DNA of 16,710 nucleotides, from contig NZ_JBEPWZ010000044.1 in assembly GCF_041642155.1 (NCBI RefSeq), positions 1 through 16,710 of the forward strand, written 5' to 3'. Within the stretch, counting starts at the first letter, position 1. Every line of letters begins with the position of its first letter. Below are positions 1-6,520 of this stretch, piece after piece. The position numbers and the translations under genes are program-made. This DNA comes from Fodinibius sp041642155. GTDB taxonomy: Bacteria; Bacteroidota; Rhodothermia; Balneolales; Balneolaceae. The notes under the pieces are model-generated. The model was not told the DNA's origin. It did not search any database and saw nothing but the letters and a program-made list of their open reading frames with translations.

Positions 1-41
1 GTTTCTCAGAAATAATTATAGTCGTACCCCTGCAAGTCCTG

Positions 42-76
42 AAATCCCCGGCACTTTAAACGTGCCGGGGATTTTT
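42..76 (+). terminator. Intrinsic terminator of a gene left of the window
   Basis: A perfect 13-bp stem (42-54 with 62-74, GC-rich core ccccggcac) has a 7-nt loop and runs into a short T tract. It fits the end of a + strand gene outside the window and separates that gene from the rimB-rimK cassette. The left arm begins with AAA, so weak termination on the minus strand is possible. Confidence 0.8.
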
Positions 77-181
77 ACTTTTACGTTATTTTCAGTCAAA
101 AGAAAAGTTCATCCTGCAGATGATTGAAAGCAGAATAACTTGTATACTTAAGACCGCTTATTTATTGATTTTAACATAGCT

Positions 182-622
182 ATGAGCAGAGATAAAAGAA
201 GGTTAGCCACTATAGGAAGGCTCGAGTCCATCGACTTTCCGGAATGGGAAATCGCTAATATTGATGCCAAAATAGATACGGGCGCGTATACTTCAAGCTT
301 GCACTGCCATCGTATTGAATCTTTCGACAAGGATGGCAAGCCTTATGTTCGGTTTAACCTGCTGGATCCATCCCACGAAATATATAACGACAAGCTGTTT
401 AAGCTGCCGGTTTACGCAACAAAGACCATTAAAAGCTCTAATGGGACGACCGAAAAGAGATTTATTATTAAAACCGTCATTCGCATTCTGGACCGGGAGC
501 TGCAAGCGGAATTGTCGTTGACGAATCGATCGGAAATGCGCTACCCCGTGTTGATCGGGCGTAAATTGATCAGCGGGCATTTTATGGTAGATCCTTCTAA
601 AAAATATTTAACAAAAAAATGA
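182..622 (+). CDS. RimB-like retropepsin-type protease (ATP-dependent zinc protease family, PF05618)
   Basis: This 146-aa protein belongs to the family annotated as 'putative ATP-dependent zinc protease'. Members have a retropepsin-like aspartic protease fold, and in pseudomonads RimB acts together with RimK. The sequence shows the active-site motif KIDTGAYTSSLHC, with Asp32-Thr33-Gly34 as the likely catalytic triplet, and the C-terminal signature YPVLIGRKLI near residues 120-129. Length is normal for the family, and there is no signal peptide, so it is probably cytoplasmic. The ATG has no Shine-Dalgarno site. It is the first gene of a cassette with rimK and an M14 hydrolase, so its likely role is to trim glutamate-modified protein or peptide. 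That substrate is inferred. The stop codon touches the left edge of an inserted repeat (629-770). Confidence 0.85.
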   Translation: MSRDKRRLATIGRLESIDFPEWEIANIDAKIDTGAYTSSLHCHRIESFDKDGKPYVRFNLLDPSHEIYNDKLFKLPVYATKTIKSSNGTTEKRFIIKTVIRILDRELQAELSLTNRSEMRYPVLIGRKLISGHFMVDPSKKYLTKK

Positions 623-778
623 AAAGTAGTCTTTGAAAAACCAGTCCCGAAGCATCGGGGAAGGTCAAGGCCACAGGGAGGTTGGAATCGAAGCATATAG
701 CTTATATGTGAGCATTTCAACCGACTGAAAACGCCGACATTGGCCAAAAGAACGGTTTTGTAAAGACTTCGAAAAGTA
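621..778. repeat. MITE-like palindromic insertion with flanking 8-bp direct repeat
   Basis: The sequence gaaaagta occurs at 621-628 and again at 771-778, like a target-site duplication. Just inside are imperfect terminal inverted repeats: 628-642 (agtctttgaaaaacc) against 754-768 (ggttttgtaaagact), 13 of 15 positions paired. The middle has a perfect hairpin, 694-699 with 703-708 (catata/tatatg), centred on the element's midpoint and flanked by ggttggaa (680-687) / tttcaacc (715-722). A second small hairpin, cccga-agca-tcggg, lies at 646-659. There is no coding capacity. Removing one direct repeat and the element (150 bp) would leave 23 nt between rimB and rimK. A transposase-dependent miniature element is inferred; a second genomic copy has not been shown. 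Confidence 0.6.
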
Positions 779-795
779 CATAGGCTCCACACTAC

Positions 796-1683
796 ATGCA
801 CATTGTTGTTTTGTCACGAAACGCTAAACTATATTCCACTTCCAGGCTGGTGGAAGCTATCGAGGATGACGGGCATATCGCTACGGTCCTGGATCACCTG
901 AAATGTGATATCATCAGCGAACAGGACAACCCCTGTATACTCTACAGGGGGACTAAAGTCACGGGGGTCGATGCGGTAATTCCACGCATCGGTTCTTCGG
1001 TGACTTTTTATGGCTCTGCGGTTGTCCGGCAGTTTGAAATGATGAAGGTGTTCTCTACGGTTGAATCACAGGCGCTGGTCCGCTCCCGCGATAAGTTGCG
1101 CAGTTTGCAGATATTGGCCCGCTCGGGTGTAGGTATGCCCAAAACGGTTTTTACCAACGATTCGACAGAAGTTCGTAAGATTATAGAGCTGGTGGGCGGA
1201 CCTCCCCTTATCGTGAAGCTTCTGGAGGGGACTCAGGGAGTAGGAGTCATACTGGCGCCCACATACCAGGCAGCGGAGTCAATCATCCAGGCTTTTCACA
1301 GCATGGAAACGCGCGTTATTGTCCAGGAATATATAGAGGAAGCCAAAGGCGAGGATATCCGGGCTTTTGTGGTGGATGGAAAGGTAGTGGGCGCGATGAA
1401 AAGAAAAGGAAAGGAAGGAGAGTTCCGGTCAAACCTGCACCGCGGCGGTTCCGGGACTCTCATAGAGTTGAGTGCTGAAGAGCGAAAGACGGCACTAATT
1501 GCCGCAGAAGCAATGGGGGTTTCCGTAGCCGGCGTGGATTTATTACAGTCCAGGCGAGGTCCCCTGGCTCTTGAAGTTAACTCTTCGCCGGGGCTTCAGG
1601 GTATCGAGGCGGCCACCGGAAAAAATATTGCAGGTGAAATAGTGGAGTTTATCAAATGCAGCATAAACAGCCCTCGTTCTTAA
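796..1683 (+). CDS. rimK: RimK family alpha-L-glutamate ligase
   Basis: An ATP-grasp ligase of 295 aa, similar along its whole length to E. coli RimK (300 aa), which adds glutamates to the C-terminus of ribosomal protein S6 and can make poly-alpha-glutamate. Recognisable blocks, in order, are the N-terminal LSRNAKLYSTSRL, VIPRIGSSVTFYG, the ARSRDKLRSLQ-like segment near residue 100, the nucleotide-binding KLLEGTQGVGVIL, QEYIEEAKGEDIRAFVV, the loop EFRSNLHRGGSG, and the metal-binding EVNSSPGLQGIE near the C-terminus. No catalytic block is missing. There is no Shine-Dalgarno site before the ATG. The next gene follows after 18 nt, so the two are almost certainly co-transcribed. Whether the substrate is S6 or a small molecule cannot be told from sequence. 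Confidence 0.95.
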   Translation: MHIVVLSRNAKLYSTSRLVEAIEDDGHIATVLDHLKCDIISEQDNPCILYRGTKVTGVDAVIPRIGSSVTFYGSAVVRQFEMMKVFSTVESQALVRSRDKLRSLQILARSGVGMPKTVFTNDSTEVRKIIELVGGPPLIVKLLEGTQGVGVILAPTYQAAESIIQAFHSMETRVIVQEYIEEAKGEDIRAFVVDGKVVGAMKRKGKEGEFRSNLHRGGSGTLIELSAEERKTALIAAEAMGVSVAGVDLLQSRRGPLALEVNSSPGLQGIEAATGKNIAGEIVEFIKCSINSPRS

Positions 1684-1701
1684 CGCATCAACTATCCAGG
1701 A

Positions 1702-2658
1702 ATGTCTGATATCATAGAAATTAACGGTTATCGCATTGGCCGGGGCGAAGAGAAAAAAATTGAACTCAATGTTGCCCGCCTCCCTACCCATACCAGTATT
1801 GATCTTCCCATCCACCTGTACAGGGCGGAAGAGGAGGGACCGGTATTGTTGCTTACGGGCGGACTGCATGGCGATGAAATCAATGGAATCGAAATTTTAC
1901 GCCGGATGATTCATAACGACCTGTTAATACCCGAAAAGGGAACGGTCATTGTGATCCCCTTGGTGAATACCTACGGCTTCATCCAGAATATTCGCGGTTT
2001 GCCCGATGGAAAAGATATCAACCGCAGCTTCCCGGGTTCAAAATCCGGATCGCTGGCCAGCCTGATGGCTTATACATTGGTGAAACAGATTCTTCCGCAT
2101 GTCGATTGTGGAGTTGATTTCCATACCGGCGGGGACGCCCGGGCTAATTATCCTCAAATTCGTTGTGAATGGGCCTTGGAAGCCAACCGCGAAATAGCCA
2201 AGGCTTTTTCTCCCCCTATCATTGTCGATTCTTCCGTACTTGAGAATACATTTCGCAAAGCGGCCCAGGATGAGGGGACGCCCATTTTGGTTTTCGAGGG
2301 GGGCGAGACGTTGCGGTTTGATGAAATTGCCATCCAGGAAGGCATTGACGGCACACTGCGACTTATGGCATACCTCGGTATGATATCGGAGCCCCAGGAA
2401 GGTCAGGATACAGAGATCTATGAGGCCTCTCCGTGGATCCGAGCTGAATATGGCGGACTTTTCCAGCATAAAGCGAAACTGGGCGAGCATGTGGATAAAG
2501 ACCAGCTGTTGGGATATATCAGCGATCCTTACGGAGAGCTGTGGGCCGAAGTCAAGAGTCCGGAGAAAGGGCGTATTGTCGGTATAAATAATGCACCGGT
2601 TGTGTATAAAGGAGATGCACTGGTCCATATAGCATGTGATTTTATAAAAACGGTTTGA
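1702..2658 (+). CDS. Succinylglutamate desuccinylase/aspartoacylase family hydrolase (M14-like)
   Basis: A 318-aa zinc-dependent amidohydrolase of the AstE/ASPA group, which cleaves N-acyl groups from amino acids or releases a C-terminal residue. Zinc ligands are visible as GGLHGDE (His56, Glu59) and DFHTGG (His141). The substrate-binding NRSFPG (Asn107-Arg108) and a catalytic-type Glu in VFEGGE (199-202) are present. The C-terminal ~90 residues (from about 228, with GGLFQHKAKLGEHVDKDQLLGYI) look like the barrel-sandwich domain common in this family. No signal peptide is seen. It is 18 nt downstream of rimK with no Shine-Dalgarno site, so it is part of the same operon. The combination suggests making and breaking amide-linked glutamate or N-acyl amino acids; the exact substrate is unknown. 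Confidence 0.88.
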   Translation: MSDIIEINGYRIGRGEEKKIELNVARLPTHTSIDLPIHLYRAEEEGPVLLLTGGLHGDEINGIEILRRMIHNDLLIPEKGTVIVIPLVNTYGFIQNIRGLPDGKDINRSFPGSKSGSLASLMAYTLVKQILPHVDCGVDFHTGGDARANYPQIRCEWALEANREIAKAFSPPIIVDSSVLENTFRKAAQDEGTPILVFEGGETLRFDEIAIQEGIDGTLRLMAYLGMISEPQEGQDTEIYEASPWIRAEYGGLFQHKAKLGEHVDKDQLLGYISDPYGELWAEVKSPEKGRIVGINNAPVVYKGDALVHIACDFIKTV

Positions 2659-2773
2659 GGAAACTGTTTCAACAGAAAGGTTAGGAGAATATTTATCCCT
2701 TTTTTCAAATATAATTGCTCTTCCAGGCCGTGGGGGCTGGGAAATAGACCATTAAATGTTTTAAAAAATAGTT

Positions 2774-3127
2774 ATGCGAGACGATTTAATTTTTCATGTT
2801 ACCACAGAAGAATACTTTCAGGCTCATAAAGTAAATAATAAATATCAGCCTGAATCTCTTGATAGCCAAGGATTTATACATTGTTCCAAAGGCTCACAGA
2901 TTGAGGCCACCGCAAACCGGCTTTTTCCCGATAAGGATGAAATAGTGTTGCTTATTATAGATATTTCAACCCTCAGCGCTGATGTGAAATATGACCTCGA
3001 CGGACAAACCGGAGAAAAATATCCTCACATTTATGGTCCCCTGAATATAGATGCCATTATGGACAAACTTACTATTTATGCTGAGGACAACGGCGATTTT
3101 AACATTGCTTTCAGCTCCAAGACCTAA
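2774..3127 (+). CDS. DUF952 family protein
   Basis: This 117-aa protein matches DUF952 (PF06108), a family of small cytoplasmic proteins of unknown function. Family signatures are an N-terminal IFHVTTEEYFQA, the core GFIHCS at residues 33-38, a central hydrophobic strand EIVLLIIDIS, and the late motif PHIYGPLNIDAI at 84-95. Length is normal. The ATG follows an A/T-rich leader without a Shine-Dalgarno site. A 115-nt gap separates it from the hydrolase upstream, so it may have its own promoter, though I could not identify one confidently. No function is assigned here. Related folds have been compared with ADP-ribosyl-transferase-like domains, but nothing in this protein demonstrates that. Confidence 0.85.
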   Translation: MRDDLIFHVTTEEYFQAHKVNNKYQPESLDSQGFIHCSKGSQIEATANRLFPDKDEIVLLIIDISTLSADVKYDLDGQTGEKYPHIYGPLNIDAIMDKLTIYAEDNGDFNIAFSSKT

Positions 3128-3183
3128 CTGATGTATATGAATGGATATTGATTTAATCTCGGGGGAGAGATAGGGATAGTTAA

Positions 3184-3414
3184 CCAAAACGTTCGAAAGA
3201 CACAGCCATCCTCCGGGCAGTCCGGAAGCTGGAAGAGGGGGAACAAGCGGTTAAAGTTTCCTATGAGAAGAAATCCGGGTTGAATTCCATTCGGAATGTA
3301 GTGTACCGGTACAGCAGGGAGACGGGAGATAAAGTTAAAAGTACAAAAGACCCGGCTGACAGGGTGGTTTTTGTATCAGCCTACAAAAATAAAATCTATT
3401 ATGAAGACAAATAA
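3184..3414 (+). pseudogene. Start-less reading frame, probable 5'-truncated gene remnant
   Basis: A 76-codon open frame runs from just after an in-frame stop (3181-3183) to TAA at 3412-3414. It has no ATG and no convincing GTG or TTG start near its beginning. The translation looks like a real, basic soluble domain, for example AILRAVRKLEEGEQAVKVSY and VVYRYSRETGDKVKSTKDPA, ending in KNKIYYEDK. Its end overlaps the start of the ceramidase-like lipoprotein (ATG 3401) in a different frame, as in translationally coupled operon genes. Immediately upstream, frame 2 is open from 3152 (...IVNQNVRK...), so a single-base frameshift near 3196 could have split an originally longer gene. I do not recognise the family. 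It could also be expressed from an unusual start codon. Confidence 0.45.
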
Positions 3415-4888
3415 TATTGCTACAATTCTTAGCTTCATTATAATCAGCATTGTTGCAGTGAACTGTGGCGAATCACCGACTATCAAGGTCGGAGTCGGAG
3501 AAACGACGATCACCCCCGAGGATCCGTCCGGTATTTATATGAGTGGATTCGACCGGGGGGGAAACACATCCACCGGTGTCCATGATGATCTGCATACCCG
3601 CTCTATGGTTGTAGAAGGGAAAGAGGGGAATACCGTCGCCATGTTGAGCGTTTCGGTCATCGGTATTTCTGAATCTATACAGGACGATATTCGGGAAGGC
3701 ATCGTCGAACAAACACAAATTCCCTCTGATAATATCCTTATTTCTGCCACCCATACCCATTCAGGGCCGTCTCTGAGCGACCGAAACGAAGGTTATGTTC
3801 AACATTTAGTAAAAAGATCCATCCAAAGTGCTGTTCAAGCCTGGAATAATCGGGTGCCCGGCAAAATAGGCGTTGGGACGACCGAGATTATCGGATTGGG
3901 AAAAAAACGGGCCGCTTTGGGGCATGGAGGAGTTCATCCTGACCCGGAAGTAGGTATAATTAAAATTGAAAATGCTTCTGATGAGCTGATGGGAGTATTT
4001 TACAATTACGGAGCTCATCCTGCTACTCTCAACCTGCACAATCTACAGCTGTCGGAAGACTGGCCCCATTTTTCCAGCCAGGGAATCAAAGATGATATTG
4101 GTAATGAGGTAGTTGTCGGATTATTTCAGGGCGCTTCGGGAGATATTAATACCGGCTATACAGCAGAGCTTTCAGCAGTTGGTGCCTACATGTATGGAGC
4201 CCGCTCTTTCGAATATGCCAAAAGTAAAGGACATATCCTGTCGGATGCAGTGCTTGAGATTCTCCCCTCCATCGACACCTCGGGGGATATGGTTGTAAAA
4301 ACTACCAATGACCGCATTAATTTTCCCCGGCGTACAACATATCCGTATACCCATGAGGAAGCCCTCCAATGGCAAGAGGAAGCCCGTGCCAACCTTGAAA
4401 AGATGAAAAACCTCGTTGCCGCCTATCCCACTACTGCAAAAGAGGCAAAGAACTGGAAGGTTAAGGCTCGTGACCTCGGCAACCAAGGTCAACTGGACAC
4501 CGAAAACCAAATTGGTCCCCGTACATTCGATCAGTATAAAGTGGAGCTATGGCTTGCCGAGCAGGCCGTACGGAGAGCCAAAGCGATTGAGGAACTTCCC
4601 GAGGATCCCGACCCCATTCAAATGCCAGTGCAATCGTTTCGTATTGGAGATGCCGTATTTGTGGCCTTTCCCAATGAGGTATATTCTGAAATCGGGTTGG
4701 CTGTCAAAAACCAGTCACCCTATGACAATACGTTTATATTTTCAATGAGCGGGGGGCGCGGCTATATTCCGACCGCCGCCGAATACCTCGAGGGAGGCTA
4801 TGTGGCCAACGGAAGCCCATTTGCTCCGGCTGCAGAGCAAGTCTTGATTAACGCTTCATTGGAATTGATCGGTAATATTGATAACTGA
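3401..4888 (+). CDS. Neutral/alkaline ceramidase-family lipoprotein
   Basis: A 495-aa secreted enzyme related to the N-terminal catalytic domain of neutral/alkaline non-lysosomal ceramidases (PF04734), which split ceramide into sphingosine and fatty acid. The start at 3401 is chosen over an in-frame ATG at 3371 because it begins a normal lipoprotein signal: Lys2, a hydrophobic stretch (about 7-20), and Cys22. Asn at -1 is unusual for a lipobox. Zinc-site motifs are SATHTHSGP (His118, His120) and YGAHPATLN further on. The family start TPEDPSGIYMSGF and the late GGRGYIPTAAEYLEGGY are also present. It lacks the C-terminal immunoglobulin-like domain of long ceramidases, so the true substrate may be a different amide. 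The 5' end overlaps the preceding gene remnant. No Shine-Dalgarno site is seen. Confidence 0.85.
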   Translation: MKTNNIATILSFIIISIVAVNCGESPTIKVGVGETTITPEDPSGIYMSGFDRGGNTSTGVHDDLHTRSMVVEGKEGNTVAMLSVSVIGISESIQDDIREGIVEQTQIPSDNILISATHTHSGPSLSDRNEGYVQHLVKRSIQSAVQAWNNRVPGKIGVGTTEIIGLGKKRAALGHGGVHPDPEVGIIKIENASDELMGVFYNYGAHPATLNLHNLQLSEDWPHFSSQGIKDDIGNEVVVGLFQGASGDINTGYTAELSAVGAYMYGARSFEYAKSKGHILSDAVLEILPSIDTSGDMVVKTTNDRINFPRRTTYPYTHEEALQWQEEARANLEKMKNLVAAYPTTAKEAKNWKVKARDLGNQGQLDTENQIGPRTFDQYKVELWLAEQAVRRAKAIEELPEDPDPIQMPVQSFRIGDAVFVAFPNEVYSEIGLAVKNQSPYDNTFIFSMSGGRGYIPTAAEYLEGGYVANGSPFAPAAEQVLINASLELIGNIDN

Positions 4889-4989
4889 TATATAGAGCAT
4901 ACCAAGCATGAACTTTTATGATAGAGACTGAAGAACATATTAAGCCAAATTCCGCAGGAGAGATGGACCATAAAGTCACCAAGATTTGA

Positions 4990-5044
4990 TGGAATTTGCG
5001 TGGAACTCCAATGGAACTCACTTACAATGGAACAATCGTGGAAC
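4990..5044. repeat. Five phased TGGAA(C/T) short direct repeats
   Basis: The hexamer TGGAAC starts at 5001, 5012, 5028 and 5039, and a variant TGGAAT starts at 4990. Spacings are 11, 11, 16 and 11 bp, about one DNA turn for four of the five. The array sits between the 3' end of the ceramidase-family gene and the tRNA terminator, where no promoter is expected. It could be a protein-binding array, a decayed tandem repeat, or chance in A-rich DNA. Otherwise the 4889-5066 interval shows nothing recognisable. Confidence 0.35.
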
Positions 5045-5066
5045 TAAAAATATGTAATTATTTACA

Positions 5067-5100
5067 ATAAAAAAGGCCTTTAACGCTAATTAAAGGCCTT
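5067..5100 (-). terminator. Intrinsic terminator of the tRNA-Val gene
   Basis: A perfect 11-bp stem (5073-5083 with 5090-5100, aaggcctttaa/ttaaaggcctt) has a 6-nt loop. Read on the minus strand it is followed by a T run (5070 downward). It begins 7 nt beyond the 3' end of the tRNA, as expected for a single-gene tRNA transcript. The A/T flanks would also allow some + strand termination for the ceramidase-family gene. Confidence 0.8.
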
Positions 5101-5107
5101 CAGGGAG

Positions 5108-5182
5108 TGGGTAATGCAGGATTCGAACCTGCGACCCCCAGCTTGTCGAGCTGGTGCTCTAAACCAACTGAGCTAATTACCC
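5108..5182 (-). tRNA. tRNA-Val (GAC) with C33
   Basis: A 75-nt cloverleaf on the minus strand. The acceptor stem GGGTAAT/ATTACCC is perfect (7 bp). The D arm is GCTC/GAGC with GTTGG in the loop, the anticodon stem is CCAGC/GCTGG, the variable loop is 5 nt, and the T arm is GCAGG-TTCGAAT-CCTGC. The discriminator is A73 and CCA is not encoded. The anticodon loop reads TCGACAA, giving anticodon GAC (valine). A73, A35 and C36 agree with valine identity. Position 33 is C, where nearly all tRNAs have U, so the standard U-turn residue is missing; the rest of the structure is intact. It is divergent from nusB. Confidence 0.92.
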
Positions 5183-5190
5183 AAGCGCGT

Positions 5191-5222
5191 CTAATATAGT
5201 GATCTTTGCCGTTATATAGCAA
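5191..5222 (-). promoter_or_regulatory. Possible promoter of tRNA-Val
   Basis: On the minus strand, TATATTAG (5198-5191) resembles the Bacteroidota -7 box TAnnTTTG. A TTG (5222-5220) lies 21 nt upstream as a possible -33 element. The -7 box ends 8 nt before the mature tRNA 5' end, which fits a very short leader. The match to consensus is partial. Confidence 0.35.
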
Positions 5223-5301
5223 GCCTGCAGAGCAACTATTTTAAAGATTAGCAAAGGTGCTCTTTTCATTCTTTTTCCTTTCAGCTGTAGAGCAGGTTTT
5301 G

Positions 5302-5309
5302 TATTTTTG
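5302..5309 (+). promoter_or_regulatory. Possible -7 box of the nusB operon
   Basis: TATTTTTG at 5302-5309 matches the TAnnTTTG pattern of Bacteroidota primary sigma promoters and lies 31 nt before the nusB ATG. No clean TTTG -33 element is seen at the expected distance. A weak hairpin (5229-5234 with 5258-5263, followed by T-rich sequence) lies upstream and could be incidental. Confidence 0.25.
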
Positions 5310-5340
5310 AGGCTCTATAAAATATTCGACAAAAATAAAT

Positions 5341-5796
5341 ATGGCTCAGCGAAGAGAAGCACGAAAGGCAGTACTGCAGGCACTGTATGCCAATGAAATA
5401 GGCAAAGGGCAATGGACTCAAATCATTCAGTCCGTTTTAAAACCTAAGCTTAGCGACACAGATACCTTCAAGTTTGCAGAACGGTTGTTTTTAAAAGTAG
5501 TTAACAATCAGGAGGCTGTGGATGAGGTTATTCAAACGCATATCAACAATTGGAGCATTGACCGGCTGAATACCATTGATCTGCAGATCCTTCGCCTGGC
5601 TATTGCCGAATTTTTATACTTTGAACAGATTCCGACGAAGGTGACCATGAATGAAGCAATCGAAATCGCCAAGAAGTTTTCTACCAAAAAATCAGGCAAT
5701 TTTGTGAACGGAATCCTTGACTCTGCATTAGGACAGCTCAAGCAGGATGGGCGGATCCGGAAAAAGGGCAGGGGTCTTATCGAAACCTCTCTCTGA
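5341..5796 (+). CDS. nusB: Transcription antitermination factor NusB
   Basis: A 151-aa, all-helical RNA-binding protein that joins NusE (S10) on boxA RNA to allow processive rRNA transcription. The N-terminal RREARKAVLQALYANE is the classic NusB opening. Further signatures are the helix INNWSIDRLNTIDLQILRLAIAEF-like block (residues about 77-101, with the conserved D-xx-ILR-A-E pattern) and the C-terminal VTMNEAIEIAKKFSTKKSGNFVNGILD segment, here near 103-130. Length is normal. The gene starts at ATG with an A-rich leader and no Shine-Dalgarno site. It begins a compact run with a PPP phosphatase (20 nt gap) and then ychF, which suggests a housekeeping transcription unit. Confidence 0.95.
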   Translation: MAQRREARKAVLQALYANEIGKGQWTQIIQSVLKPKLSDTDTFKFAERLFLKVVNNQEAVDEVIQTHINNWSIDRLNTIDLQILRLAIAEFLYFEQIPTKVTMNEAIEIAKKFSTKKSGNFVNGILDSALGQLKQDGRIRKKGRGLIETSL

Positions 5797-5816
5797 ATCA
5801 AAAGAGATTTGAAAGT

Positions 5817-6482
5817 GTGAGCAAAGAAAAATATATAGCAATTGGAGATATCCATGGGTGCGCTGCAACCATGAAGGCGCTTATAGGGCAGTTAAATCCT
5901 TTTTATAAACGTACATTCGTCTTTGTGGGGGACTATATCGACCGGGGGCCGGATTCCCGGGGAGTGGTTGATTTTTTGCTTGAATTCCGGGAAAAAGTAG
6001 ATTGTATCTTCCTGCGCGGCAATCACGAGCAAATGATGCTGGATGCTGTGGAGGGTGGAGACCGGCAGCTTTGGCTGATGAACGGGGGACGCTCGACGAT
6101 CCACTCGTACGACCATGACGGTCAGCAGGTTGAGTTTCCCAAGGAGCATATGCAATTCTATAAAGAGACAATACTATATTACGACACAGAAGATTACTTT
6201 TTTGTGCATGCGGGCATTTCTCCGGCCAAGACCATAGAAGAGTCCCTGAAAGACAAAAACGAGATGCAGGATTTTCTGTGGATACGATCTCACCTGAAAG
6301 CTATTGAAAAACCGTGGGAAAAGACCGTTGTATTCGGGCACACGCCCCGGCCTCATCCCATAAGAAAGTCTAAGATGATCGGCATCGATACGGGGTGTGT
6401 CTATGACCGCAGCGGCTACCGGAAACTTACCGCGGTTACATTACCGGAAGAAGAGTTTATTGTACAACCCCGCCTGGATTAA
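5817..6482 (+). CDS. PPP-type metallophosphoesterase (bacterial Ser/Thr protein phosphatase-like)
   Basis: A 221-aa cytoplasmic enzyme of the PPP family, which hydrolyses phosphate esters with two metal ions. The three signature motifs are intact: GDIHG (Asp11, His13), GDYIDRG (Asp39, Asp42, Arg43) and RGNHE (Asn69, His70). Later metal-ligand histidines are in FFVHAGISP and VVFGHTPRPHP. It resembles PrpA/ApaH-like bacterial phosphatases in size; the substrate could be phosphoprotein or a nucleotide such as diadenosine tetraphosphate. The start is a GTG 20 nt after nusB, chosen because it gives the normal short lead before the first motif. It is likely translated from the nusB mRNA. ychF follows after 38 nt. 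Confidence 0.9.
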   Translation: MSKEKYIAIGDIHGCAATMKALIGQLNPFYKRTFVFVGDYIDRGPDSRGVVDFLLEFREKVDCIFLRGNHEQMMLDAVEGGDRQLWLMNGGRSTIHSYDHDGQQVEFPKEHMQFYKETILYYDTEDYFFVHAGISPAKTIEESLKDKNEMQDFLWIRSHLKAIEKPWEKTVVFGHTPRPHPIRKSKMIGIDTGCVYDRSGYRKLTAVTLPEEEFIVQPRLD

Positions 6483-6520
6483 TGTTAATTTTAACTAATA
6501 TTTATAACTAACTTATATAC

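Noticed and set aside
541..801. 86-codon minus-strand frame over the inserted repeat
   Set aside because: It translates the palindromic element itself and part of rimB antisense; no domain is recognisable.
2038..2628. 196-codon minus-strand frame opposite the M14 hydrolase gene
   Set aside because: It is the shadow of a gene with clear zinc motifs; its composition is not protein-like and it has no start context.
4989..5057. 22-codon ORF over the TGGAAC repeats
   Set aside because: Too short, and the apparent peptide pattern is only the result of the repeated hexamer.
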